Source of the DNA: an uncultured Emticicia sp.
GTDB lineage: Bacteria; Bacteroidota; Bacteroidia; Cytophagales; Spirosomataceae
Direction of reading: 5' to 3'
Length of the DNA stretch: 64,000 bases
NCBI RefSeq assembly: GCF_937903345.1
Contig: NZ_CALCZQ010000051.1
Span: 186,001-250,000, forward strand
Under the pieces are notes generated by a model. It searched no databases and had not been told where the DNA came from. It saw nothing but the letters and a program-made list of their open reading frames with translations. Positions 1 to 8,101 of this stretch are shown in pieces. Numbering within the stretch: the stretch's first letter is position 1; each line of letters starts with the position of its first letter. Both the position numbers and the translations under genes were made by a program.

Positions 1-1089
1 ATCTTCAAAATTTTGATAACCTTCGAAATATCTCCAACAAAGCCAATGACTTGTTTCGCTTTGGACATCAATGAATGAATTTTGGAACTTTGACTTGATT
101 ACACTGTGTTCAATAAAGTTTTTCTCACCGTTTACATTTTTGAAACTAAAGCCATGAATAAAGTTTTTATAAGATTTATTGCAGTTAAATGCGAAACTGA
201 ATAATAAATTTAGATTGTCAGTTTTTGGATTTTAAAACCAAAAGTATACAGCACCCCATGGACCAGTATTATTTAATAATTGCTCTTTATTTATATAGGT
301 TTCTAAACCATGATTCTTTGCTATTTTGCCAATTAAAGGAAATAGTTCTTGTAAGAACATCTGTTTTCTGACTTCATCAGTTGCTTTTACCAAACTACTA
401 AATGCTTCAAAACTTTCTCTATCCTTGATTACTCTATTTGCTACATCTTCGCCCATCTTCGTGTTAATATTTTGCCCAGTTAGTTTTTTTATCAGATTAA
501 TGTAATGAGTATTTGCTACCCTTAGGTTAGGAATACTTACAGATTCTTTTCTACATTCTTCTAACCAGTTTAGAATATCATTTTCGTATGAAATACACTT
601 ATAATCATTTTTATCAATATTCTTATCTTCACTTTCTTTACCATTTAATGTTAAATAAAAGAGTTTTCCATTCGGACGATAGTTTCTATCTCATGTGAGT
701 TGATTTGGCTGTTCAATTGCATAAATTTTATTCTCAATCATTACAACCTTTTCTTCACATCTAATCAGAATATCCATTCTACCTCCTGTACATTCAGTAA
801 CTTGACCAATAAAAAATTCGACATCTACTTTAGTTTTGATTGTATCAAACGTTTCAATCCCAAACCTTTCAACAAACTTTTTCAAAAAGACATCTTTCTG
901 TCCATGACTGCCTTACGGATTTAATAAGTCCGCCAGAAACCTTGAATGAGTTTTTACTTCATTTCGTTCCATTTGAAGAACAGAGAAAATATTAAAATTC
1001 TCGCCAGTTGCTTCTGCTACCAGTTTATAAGATTCTGAAATTGTCTGAATCTAATTTAATAACTAATTGATTGTCTTTAATTCTGCCAT
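1..1089 (-). pseudogene. Decayed PD-(D/E)XK nuclease-like gene, partial
   Basis: Reading leftward from an ATG at 1087-1089, one frame runs uninterrupted by any frameshift to the window edge, but it holds five stop codons: TAG at 1063-1065, TAG at 1051-1053, TAA at 913-915, TGA at 691-693 and TAA at 232-234. The conceptual protein has an N-terminal block of the form HSRFLADLLNP..GSHGQ and, about 70 residues later, GRMDILI followed by MIENKI. The D and the E-x-K are the catalytic signature of the PD-(D/E)XK nuclease superfamily (PDDEXK_4-like). Downstream, a KLFYLTLNG block is also typical of the family. The gene continues beyond position 1. It is almost certainly non-functional; its original role (often defence or DNA repair) is unknown. 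Confidence 0.8.
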
Positions 1090-1235
1090 TGTTTATTGTA
1101 CTTAATTATGATGCAAGCATATTAATCCTCAGAATCACGATTTTTACACAGAATTTTGAAAAAGTTATACACAATCCTATAAATTTGTTTAAAATTAAGA
1201 TTTAATCTAACTTTGAATATCAAAATATTTAGACA

Positions 1236-1484
1236 ATGACTCAAATCACCATTGATATTCCAAATGAATCAGATACAAATTGGGTACTTCAATTACTCAA
1301 TCTTTTGCAATTAGAATATCGTATTGAAAATCTTCAAACAAATAAAAAACTGAGTGAAGAAGAATTCGCAAAGAATCAAGCATTAATCATGAATTATATT
1401 GGTATGTCGGCTTCAAGAGCTGACGATTTGCTTAATTGGGTAAAAGAAAGCCGTCAAGACAGACCTTTACCTTTTCGAGACTAA
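1236..1484 (+). CDS. Probable antitoxin of a PIN-toxin module
   Basis: This 82-residue acidic protein lies 3 nucleotides upstream of a PIN-domain toxin gene, the usual antitoxin-first order of VapBC-like type II modules. It starts MTQITIDIP, a short beta-strand-like segment common at the N-terminus of small Bacteroidota antitoxins. A helical middle follows, with a C-terminal segment rich in Arg and Pro (ending LPFRD) that could fit into the toxin groove. I cannot assign it to a named antitoxin fold. Its role rests mainly on position and size. Such antitoxins normally bind both the toxin and the shared promoter, so autoregulation is expected. Confidence 0.65.
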   Translation: MTQITIDIPNESDTNWVLQLLNLLQLEYRIENLQTNKKLSEEEFAKNQALIMNYIGMSASRADDLLNWVKESRQDRPLPFRD

Positions 1485-1487
1485 GCC

Positions 1488-1853
1488 ATGATTATATTTG
1501 ATATGAATATTATAATTTATTCAGCAAAACAAGAATATGTTGGTTTAAGACCATTATTTTTCAGCCCAAATGCTTTAATTTCTTCTATTTCTAAAGTTGA
1601 AGTTTTAGGCTTTCATTCGTTAGACGATGGCGAGAAACTATACTTTGAAAGCATCTTCAAAACTATCAAACTGCTTGCTATTGATTTTGAAGTCATAGAA
1701 AAAGCAATCGAACTTCGGCAACAAAAGAAAATGTCGCTTGGAGATTCTATTATCGCTGCAACCTCTCTTATATTTTATACCGAATTATATACCCGAAATG
1801 TGAGTGATTTTAAACACATTTCAGGTATTAAGATGGTAAATCCTATTGATTAA
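1488..1853 (+). CDS. PIN-domain toxin, VapC-like ribonuclease
   Basis: The 121-residue protein has the size and acidic residues of a PIN-domain endoribonuclease: Asp5 in the opening MIIFDMN strand, Glu38 in SKVEV, Asp86 in LGDSIIAA and Asp107 in RNVSDF. These four acids normally coordinate Mg2+ or Mn2+ in VapC toxins that cut tRNA or rRNA. It follows its presumed antitoxin by 3 nucleotides and all four acids are intact, so this module looks functional. The stop codon overlaps the stop of the convergent oxidoreductase gene by three bases. The RNA target cannot be told from sequence. Confidence 0.85.
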   Translation: MIIFDMNIIIYSAKQEYVGLRPLFFSPNALISSISKVEVLGFHSLDDGEKLYFESIFKTIKLLAIDFEVIEKAIELRQQKKMSLGDSIIAATSLIFYTELYTRNVSDFKHISGIKMVNPID

Positions 1854-2965
1854 AACTCAGGCAAATAAATAATCTCGCCACCTTTCATGGCCGACTCGTG
1901 AGCCAAGATTCCCACCGATGTCCAGTTGGCCGATTGTACGGCATTTGGGAATGGGTCACGGTCTTCGATGAGTGCCGAAATAAACTCATGAGCCAAATGC
2001 GGGTGCGAGCCACCGTGTCCGCCACCTTGTGCAAAACTTAGGTGTGTGTTATCGTCGTGGTCATATACACCTTTTCCTGTGAAAGATTGAATTTCTTTCG
2101 GAAGCAAATGTGCATAATCAGGCGTTTCAACCTTTTCTGGAATTTCAGGCTCAGGTTTTTTGGCGGTGTGAATAACGTTTGGTTCGTTTTCAATCAACGC
2201 CCACTCGAAAGATTTTTTCGAGCCGTAAACCTCAAAACTTTCACGGTATTGACGTGCCACATCAAATAACGAACGATAAACATACGCACTTAAATCGCTA
2301 TTTTTGAATTTTATATGTGCTGATTCAACAGCGAATGGGGAATTATGTATTTTAATCAAATCTTCCGAAATTGTTCCCGAACCAAAGCACGAAACATATT
2401 CGGCTTCTAATCTTAATAAACCAGCCACAGGTCCAACGCAGTGCGTTGCGTAGTGCATCGGAGGTAAACCTGGCCAATAGTCAGGCCAGCCTTCCATGTC
2501 TTGTTGGTGCGATGCCTTCAAGAATTGTACTTTTCCGAGTTCGCCTTTTTCGTATAATTCTTTCACAAACAAAAACTCACGGGCATAAACTACGGTTTCC
2601 ATCATCATGTATTTCTTACCAGTTTCTCTGCAAGCGTTTACGATGGCTTGGCAATCTTCTACCGAAGTTGCCATCGGAACTGTACAAGCTACGTGTTTTC
2701 CTGCATAAAGTGCCTTCAAAGTTTGCTCGGCGTGGTTCGGAATCGGCGAATTGATATGTACTGCATCAATATTTGGGTCTTTCAATAATTCGTCATAATC
2801 AGAATAACGAACATCAACCCCAAAATTATTACCGATTGCATTGAGTTTTTCAACGTTTCTTTGGCAAATCGCATACATATTTGCATTTGGATGACGCTGA
2901 TAAATTGGAATAAATTCTGCTCCGAAGCCAAGTCCAACGATGGCGATGTTTATTTGTTTTGACAT
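1850..2965 (-). CDS. Gfo/Idh/MocA family oxidoreductase
   Basis: This 371-residue protein has an N-terminal Rossmann fold for NAD(P) with GLGFGAEF at residues 11-18 and the HINSP strand near 70-74. A long C-terminal beta-sheet domain typical of sugar oxidoreductases follows. The family usually carries an EKP motif whose lysine helps catalysis; here residues 95-97 read TVP, inside CTVPMATS, so the lysine is absent. No signal peptide is visible, so it is probably cytoplasmic. It starts 5 nucleotides after the epimerase gene, so the two are surely co-transcribed and probably act on the same sugar or cyclitol. The substrate is unknown. Confidence 0.88.
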   Translation of the reverse strand: MSKQINIAIVGLGFGAEFIPIYQRHPNANMYAICQRNVEKLNAIGNNFGVDVRYSDYDELLKDPNIDAVHINSPIPNHAEQTLKALYAGKHVACTVPMATSVEDCQAIVNACRETGKKYMMMETVVYAREFLFVKELYEKGELGKVQFLKASHQQDMEGWPDYWPGLPPMHYATHCVGPVAGLLRLEAEYVSCFGSGTISEDLIKIHNSPFAVESAHIKFKNSDLSAYVYRSLFDVARQYRESFEVYGSKKSFEWALIENEPNVIHTAKKPEPEIPEKVETPDYAHLLPKEIQSFTGKGVYDHDDNTHLSFAQGGGHGGSHPHLAHEFISALIEDRDPFPNAVQSANWTSVGILAHESAMKGGEIIYLPEF

Positions 2966-2970
2966 ATTAT

Positions 2971-3795
2971 TTATAGGTGAGATTTTAAAAACGATAGACT
3001 ATCTTTCATTAATTGTTCTTCTGAATCAAACATTTTTCGCCAAATATTGGCCGCAGGAAGTTTCATACTGAATGCTTCGATGCTCAACATTCCATCATAA
3101 TTGATTGATTTTAAGGCAGTTAAGATTTCGGTAAAATCAATTCTGCCTTTACCAAGTGTGCTGCGGTCGTTTTCTGAAAGCTGCACATGAACGATGTGTT
3201 TGGCCAATTTCTTAATGGCTTCGGTCATTGATTTTTCTTCGATATTGGCATGGAAAGTATCAAACATTATCTTGCAAGCAGGGTGATTGATCTCTTCAAC
3301 CAAAGCCAAAAGTTCGTCTGACGACGAAACCAAATAACTTTCAAACCGATTCAAATATTCAAGTCCGAGCTTGATGCCCAGGCTGTCGGCGTACTCGGCC
3401 AAATCCCAAAGATTTTCTTTTGCCCAAAGCAATTCTTCTTTGGTTGGTGGTACACCTGTAAAAACACCCAAAGCTGAGTGAAAAGGCCCTGTGAGTAAAT
3501 CTGAACCCAAAATCATGGCACAATCAATGGCACGTTTGTTTCGTTCTACAGTTGCTTTACGCATCTCGGCATCAGCACTGATTTGATTAAAATCTGGTCC
3601 GTTTATAGTAACTGCGATGCGTTTTAGATTTAATTCATCTAATTTTGCTCGCCAAGAATACCATTTTTTTGGATTTACGTCGAAGATAGGAATCTCCACA
3701 CCATCAAATCCTATTTCCTTGATTTTTTCTAAAACTGGAAAAAGGTCTTCGTTAATTTCTGTTCCCCATAAAAGGAGATTCATTCCGTAGGTCAT
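2971..3795 (-). CDS. Sugar phosphate isomerase/epimerase (D-tagatose 3-epimerase-like)
   Basis: A TIM-barrel protein of the xylose-isomerase-like/AP-endonuclease-2 superfamily. Counting from the ATG at 3795 (274 residues), the metal and catalytic residues of ketose 3-epimerases fall where expected: Glu146 in LEYLN, Asp179 in MFDTFHAN, His203 in HVQLSE and Glu240 in SIEAF. The reading frame extends to a TTG at 3804, but the ATG at 3795, or the next one at 3783, is the likelier start. It heads a two-gene operon with the oxidoreductase and is divergent from an AraC regulator. Likely role: epimerising a ketose or keto-sugar before or after the oxidoreductase step. Substrate unknown. Confidence 0.85.
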   Translation of the reverse strand: MTYGMNLLLWGTEINEDLFPVLEKIKEIGFDGVEIPIFDVNPKKWYSWRAKLDELNLKRIAVTINGPDFNQISADAEMRKATVERNKRAIDCAMILGSDLLTGPFHSALGVFTGVPPTKEELLWAKENLWDLAEYADSLGIKLGLEYLNRFESYLVSSSDELLALVEEINHPACKIMFDTFHANIEEKSMTEAIKKLAKHIVHVQLSENDRSTLGKGRIDFTEILTALKSINYDGMLSIEAFSMKLPAANIWRKMFDSEEQLMKDSLSFLKSHL

Positions 3796-3826
3796 AGCCC
3801 CCAAACCCCCGGAGGGGACTTTTTTA
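3796..3826. repeat. Short C-rich/G-rich dispersed repeat at a gene start
   Basis: The plus strand reads a run of C, then AAA, then CCCCC, then GGAGGGG followed by a T-run, immediately upstream of the leftward epimerase ATG. The C and G tracts can pair into a small hairpin in the leader. A related but shorter copy (AGCCCCTAAAGGGA) lies at about 35809-35823, also just upstream of a leftward start codon (serB-serA). It stands out sharply in AT-rich surroundings. The repeat-family assignment is inference from two copies. Confidence 0.5.
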
Positions 3827-4000
3827 TTTAAAAATTATAGTACAAATTTATCACAATAAAATCATATAAAATATGCTTTGATTTACTAATTATGACTGTA
3901 TTTTGATATTTTTAAATATATTTGTAGAAAAATAAGCAAATATACGTACATATGTAATTTAGCTAAATTGACTATTTTATGTAGGATGCGGACTTTTTCC

Positions 4001-4867
4001 ATGAAATTACTAAAAAAAACACTCGGAAGTCAGGTTTATTCGTTTGAAGTGCAGGAATTGCGTCAATCTCATTTCGATTCGAGTTGGCATTTTCATCCGC
4101 ATTATCAACTGTTTACTGTTTTTGAGGGAACTGGTACTCGCTTTATTGGTGATGATATTCAGCATTTTGAAGCGGGCGATACTGTATTTTTAGGTCCAAA
4201 TGTTCCACATCTTTGGCGGAGTGAAAAGGCTTATTTTGATCAAAATTCTGAATTGCTAACACATGGAATTGTGGTCTATTTTACAGAGCATTTCTTAGGA
4301 AATAATTTCTTTGAAAAATCAGAAATGTATCGGCTCAAACAACTTTTACAAAATGGTCAACGTGGGATGGACATCGTAGGCACAATGCGTGAGAAAATCA
4401 GAGAAAGTTTAGTAAAATTAAATAAATTGGAAGGTTTTGAACGAGTTTTAAAATTGCTTTCAATGCTACATGAACTTTCTCAATCGTCTGATTATAAGTT
4501 TATTACGAGTTTGGGTTATGTGAATATGTATAAGGTTTCAGAAACTGAACGGATGCAAAAAGTGTATGATTACGTAATGAAACATTTTAAAGAAGAAGTA
4601 CGGTTGAGTGAGTTAGCATCACTTGTAAGCATGAGCGATGCGGCTTTTTGTAGGTATTTTAAGAGTCGAACTAATAAATCTTTCTTCGATTTTATTGCCG
4701 AAATTCGTATCGGAAACGCCTGTAAACTGCTACATGAAGGCACGCTCAATGTTACTCAAATAGCTTATGAAAGTGGTTATAATACAATTTCAAATTTTAA
4801 TCGTCAATTTAAGACGATCGTCGGAAAATCGCCATTGGTTTACCAAAAAGAGTATCGGAGAGATTAG
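4001..4867 (+). CDS. AraC family transcriptional regulator
   Basis: A 288-residue regulator with an N-terminal cupin-like ligand domain (HFHPHYQL, then GDTVFLGPNVPH) and a C-terminal double helix-turn-helix of about 100 residues. The latter includes LSELASLVSMSDAAFCRYFK and the second-helix signature ITQIAYESGY-like stretch with NFNRQFK. The frame extends upstream to a TTG at 3968 and an ATG at 3986; I prefer 4001 because the family homology begins there. It is divergent from the epimerase/oxidoreductase operon across a roughly 200-base AT-rich gap, so it probably controls that operon in response to the sugar. Confidence 0.9.
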   Translation: MKLLKKTLGSQVYSFEVQELRQSHFDSSWHFHPHYQLFTVFEGTGTRFIGDDIQHFEAGDTVFLGPNVPHLWRSEKAYFDQNSELLTHGIVVYFTEHFLGNNFFEKSEMYRLKQLLQNGQRGMDIVGTMREKIRESLVKLNKLEGFERVLKLLSMLHELSQSSDYKFITSLGYVNMYKVSETERMQKVYDYVMKHFKEEVRLSELASLVSMSDAAFCRYFKSRTNKSFFDFIAEIRIGNACKLLHEGTLNVTQIAYESGYNTISNFNRQFKTIVGKSPLVYQKEYRRD

Positions 4868-5111
4868 AGGAAATAAAGGAGCCAAAAATTTCATTTACAA
4901 TTTTACTGATTACTAGAACTTGTAAGATTGGTACTGATTTGGTTATCAAAAAGACAAGAATAAATAATGCAAATACGATTAATTCCATTTCCTTTAAGAA
5001 ACAATAATTATAAATGTGTTTTTCAAAGGAAATAAATTTTAACAATATTTGCTGTAAAGTCTATATATTACAAAAGTACAAATTTTACTATTCAACAAAA
5101 TAAAAACCATA

Positions 5112-6629
5112 ATGAAAGCTCTACTTTGTAAAGAATTTGGAATGCCTGACACCCTTGTTTTGGAGGATTTGCCCGCTCTAAAAGCCGAAGCAGGTAAGGT
5201 TGTGATAAGTATCAAGGCGTGCAGCGTTAATTTTCCAGATACACTTATAATTCGAAATTTATATCAGTTTAAACCTGCTTTGCCTTTCTCTCCTGGGGGC
5301 GAGGTTTCTGGATTTGTTAAAGAAGTGGGTGAGGGCGTAAAACACTTAAAAGTAGGCGATAAGGTTTTTGCCATGACAGGCTGGGGCGGAATGGCCGAAG
5401 AAGTGTTGGTCGATGCTCGCAGGGTATTTCCGATGTTGCCTAAAATGGATTTTGTAACAGCGGCTTCGGTAATGTATAATTACGGAACATCTTACCACGC
5501 TTTGAAAGACCGTGCCGAGTTAAAAGCAGGGGAGATCCTTTTAGTACTCGGTGCAGCGGGTGGCGTAGGTTTAGCGGCAGTCGAATTAGGAAAATTGATG
5601 GGAGCAACTGTTATTGCGGCAGCATCGAGTGATGAAAAACTGGCCACTTGCCGAGAAAAAGGGGCAGATTTTACGATAAATTATACAAACGAAGATTTAC
5701 GAGAAAAAATAAAAAGCATCACACAAGGCAAAGGCGTGGATGTAATTTACGATGCCGTGGGCGATAAATATGCCGAGCCGGCTCTCCGTTCGATTGCTTG
5801 GAAAGGACGTTATTTGGTAGTTGGTTTTGCGGCAGGCGAAATTCCAAAAATTGCTTTGAATTTAGCATTATTGAAAGGCTGTGCGATTGTTGGCGTTTTT
5901 TGGGGACAGTTTGCTGAAAAAGAACCCGCTCAAAACTTTAAGAATATTCAAGAATTGGCGGGATATTTTATGAAAGGTAGTTTACGTCCGCATATTCATA
6001 AACTTTATTCGCTGGCAGAAGCGGCCGATTCGCTGAATGATTTGATGAATAGAAAGGTGGTCGGAAAAGCAGTAGTGGTAACGTCAGACGAGGTGCAAAT
6101 GCCAAAATATGAAGTTGCTAAAGCTTCTCAGCAAGAAATAAAAACAGTTGCTCAAGTAAGTAAAGTAGGCGAAATGCTTGTTTTCAAGGATTTAGCCGCC
6201 CTAAAAAGTCATATTGGTAAAGAGCTCGGAACATCAGATTGGCAGACACTTACGCAAGATAAAATCAATGCTTTTGCCGCTGCCACCCTTGATGACCAAT
6301 GGATTCATGTTGATGAAGAGAAAGCTAAACTTTCGCCATTTGGAAAGACGATTGCTCATGGATTTTTATCGTTGTCGTTTTCTCCAAAATTCATGTACGA
6401 AATGTTTAAAGTAGAATCTGCCAAAATGGGACTGAATTATGGCACAAATAAAGTGCGTTTTATCTCGCCAGTGCCTGTGGGTAGTCGTGTGCGTATGAAG
6501 GCTACTTTAAAAGATGTAGAAGAAATGCAGCCCACAGGAGCGAAATTGATTATTGATGCCATTTTTGAGTTAGAAGGTTCAGAAAAACCAGCTTGTGTGG
6601 CGGAGTTGTTGAGTGTAGTTTATGAATAG
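5112..6629 (+). CDS. Quinone-reductase-like dehydrogenase fused to a MaoC hydratase
   Basis: This 505-residue protein joins two enzymes. Residues 1-330 are a zinc-free medium-chain dehydrogenase of the NADPH:quinone oxidoreductase type, with a GroES-like part (GGEVSG..EVG) and a nucleotide site LGAAGGVGLAAVELG near 147-161. After a linker, residues about 345-505 form a MaoC/(R)-specific enoyl-CoA hydratase hot-dog domain. It contains DDQWIHVD and FGKTIAHGFL, the hydratase-2 Asp/His signature. A bifunctional role in acyl-CoA or polyketide-like metabolism is plausible, for example reduction of an enoyl substrate paired with hydration; this is inference. It stands alone on its strand. Confidence 0.88.
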   Translation: MKALLCKEFGMPDTLVLEDLPALKAEAGKVVISIKACSVNFPDTLIIRNLYQFKPALPFSPGGEVSGFVKEVGEGVKHLKVGDKVFAMTGWGGMAEEVLVDARRVFPMLPKMDFVTAASVMYNYGTSYHALKDRAELKAGEILLVLGAAGGVGLAAVELGKLMGATVIAAASSDEKLATCREKGADFTINYTNEDLREKIKSITQGKGVDVIYDAVGDKYAEPALRSIAWKGRYLVVGFAAGEIPKIALNLALLKGCAIVGVFWGQFAEKEPAQNFKNIQELAGYFMKGSLRPHIHKLYSLAEAADSLNDLMNRKVVGKAVVVTSDEVQMPKYEVAKASQQEIKTVAQVSKVGEMLVFKDLAALKSHIGKELGTSDWQTLTQDKINAFAAATLDDQWIHVDEEKAKLSPFGKTIAHGFLSLSFSPKFMYEMFKVESAKMGLNYGTNKVRFISPVPVGSRVRMKATLKDVEEMQPTGAKLIIDAIFELEGSEKPACVAELLSVVYE

Positions 6630-6645
6630 GATTGAAATTTACAAA

Positions 6646-6673
6646 AGGTCTGACCGATTTGAAAGTCAGACCT
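6646..6673. terminator. Stem-loop after the dehydrogenase-MaoC gene
   Basis: A perfect 9-bp inverted repeat, AGGTCTGAC and GTCAGACCT, with a 10-base loop. It sits between the end of the fusion gene and the convergent small gene. No T-run follows on the plus strand, so it may be a weak terminator or an RNA-stabilising hairpin. Confidence 0.45.
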
Positions 6674-6699
6674 GTGGCACTTTATGATTTTACAAGACT

Positions 6700-7005
6700 T
6701 CATTTATACTTCTTAACAATCATATTTGACTTAAAAAGAGAGTCTGGCTTATATATTTTTATGACCGAATTATCTGTTTTAACATCTTTTACAGGCATTT
6801 TATAGCTTATAATATTGGGGTTGCTTGAAGACTTAATTGTTTTATATCCTCCATCGAAATTAAATTTATATGACGGAAATTTAATAGCTGGCTTTGATTC
6901 ATCAGATAATTTATCGGTGAAACCTTTTTCTGACGAAAGTGCTAAGGTTTGTGCTTGAACTGCCGCGGTTGTGAAACAAAAACAGAGAAAAATTAATGGT
7001 TTCAT
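6700..7005 (-). CDS. Small secreted protein of unknown function
   Basis: A 101-residue protein with a clear signal peptide (MKPLIFLCFCF..AVQAQ, cleavage probably after Ala-Gln near residue 19). The mature region of about 80 residues is rich in Lys, Ser and Asp, with no cysteine and no domain I recognise. It lies about 50 bases downstream of the MoxR gene and may share its transcript. Likely periplasmic or exported. Confidence 0.6.
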   Translation of the reverse strand: MKPLIFLCFCFTTAAVQAQTLALSSEKGFTDKLSDESKPAIKFPSYKFNFDGGYKTIKSSSNPNIISYKMPVKDVKTDNSVIKIYKPDSLFKSNMIVKKYK

Positions 7006-7053
7006 AGATTTAGAATTGTATGTGATGTAAAAAAATAATTTTATTTCATCAGC

Positions 7054-8025
7054 TTACCTTCCAATTGCGACACGTTTCAGCACATTATCAATCACCTCGT
7101 GCGTGGTGAGTCCATCGGCTTCGGCTTCGTAGTTGAGGATAATTCGGTGATTGAAAACATCGTGAACAAGAGCTTTGATGTCTTCGGGTAAAACATAATT
7201 ACGTTCATCAAAATAAGCCAGTGCTTTAGCTGCATTATAGAGCGAAATACCCGCACGTGGCGAGACCCCAAATTGTATGTAACGAGCTTCGTCTTTCAAG
7301 CCATATTCGGCTGGGCGACGAGTAGCGAAAACCAGCTCAATTATATAACGTTCGAGCATTTCGGAGATTGAAATTCTATTGATTTCTTGACCGATTGCAG
7401 CAATTTCTTCTTGATCAAGAATTGGTTTTGGTGCATAGTTTTCGTTCAAATTGGCTATTTTTCTCACCATTTCCAATTCATCGTTTTTATTCAGATAATC
7501 AACAAAAACTTTCATCATAAAACGGTCAACTTGTGCTTCTGGTAGTGGGTAAGTTCCTTCTTGCTCAACTGGGTTTTGGGTGGCCATTACCATAAATGGG
7601 CGGTCGAGTTGGTGCGTTTCGTCGCCGATGGTCACTTGTTTTTCGGCCATTGACTCTAAAAGTGCAGATTGTACCTTTGCAGGAGCTCTATTTACCTCAT
7701 CGGCTAAAATCAAATTGGCAAAAATTGGTCCTTTTTTTACCTCAAAATCTCCCGATTTTTGGTTGTAAATCATCGTACCAACGAGGTCGGCAGGAAGTAA
7801 GTCGGGTGTAAACTGTATGCGATTGAAACCTAAATCCAAAACTTTAGCTAAAGTGTTGATAGTCTTGGTTTTAGCTAGACCTGGAACGCCCTCAAGCAGA
7901 ATGTGCCCACCCGTAAAAAGCCCAATTAACAAGCGATTAATCAATTTTTCTTGACCAATTACCACTTTTCCAGTTTCAGCAAATACTTCCCTTATTTTTT
8001 TATGTAAAATTTTTGAGGTTTCCAT
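7054..8025 (-). CDS. MoxR family AAA+ ATPase
   Basis: A 323-residue AAA+ ATPase with Walker A GVPGLAKT at residues 46-53, Walker B LILADE at 105-110 followed by VNRAP, and the sensor-1 segment MATQNP at 147-152. This arrangement, and the C-terminal lid (SPRAG..ALAYFDERNYVLPEDI), are characteristic of MoxR proteins. These act as chaperone-like factors for metal insertion or envelope stress. Usually a DUF58 and von Willebrand-domain partner lie next door; none are present here, which is a small departure. It follows prmC by 76 bases. Confidence 0.93.
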   Translation of the reverse strand: METSKILHKKIREVFAETGKVVIGQEKLINRLLIGLFTGGHILLEGVPGLAKTKTINTLAKVLDLGFNRIQFTPDLLPADLVGTMIYNQKSGDFEVKKGPIFANLILADEVNRAPAKVQSALLESMAEKQVTIGDETHQLDRPFMVMATQNPVEQEGTYPLPEAQVDRFMMKVFVDYLNKNDELEMVRKIANLNENYAPKPILDQEEIAAIGQEINRISISEMLERYIIELVFATRRPAEYGLKDEARYIQFGVSPRAGISLYNAAKALAYFDERNYVLPEDIKALVHDVFNHRIILNYEAEADGLTTHEVIDNVLKRVAIGR

Positions 8026-8032
8026 ATATTTT

Positions 8033-8057
8033 GTAGCACAATTTTTAAAATTGTGGA
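8033..8057. repeat. Palindrome with GTAGCACAATTTT core
   Basis: CACAATTTT and AAAATTGTG form a 9-bp inverted repeat (8037-8055) with a single-base loop, in the gap between prmC and the MoxR start. The string GTAGCACAATTTT is shared with the outer arm of the large hairpin at 33832-33901, suggesting a dispersed palindromic family. Confidence 0.45.
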
Positions 8058-8101
8058 GTTTTTAAAACGTGAAGTTAGCAAAAAGCATCAAAAAGCCGCT
8101 A

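Noticed and set aside
700..924. Plus-strand ORF opposite the nuclease pseudogene
   Set aside because: It is antisense to the conserved PD-(D/E)XK segment and has no protein-like pattern of its own.
2371..2754. 127-residue plus-strand ORF
   Set aside because: Antisense of the Gfo/Idh oxidoreductase; composition mirrors that gene.
4809..5045. 78-residue minus-strand ORF with a hydrophobic stretch
   Set aside because: It overlaps the AraC C-terminus and the rest is AT-rich intergenic DNA, where Ile/Phe/Leu runs arise by chance.
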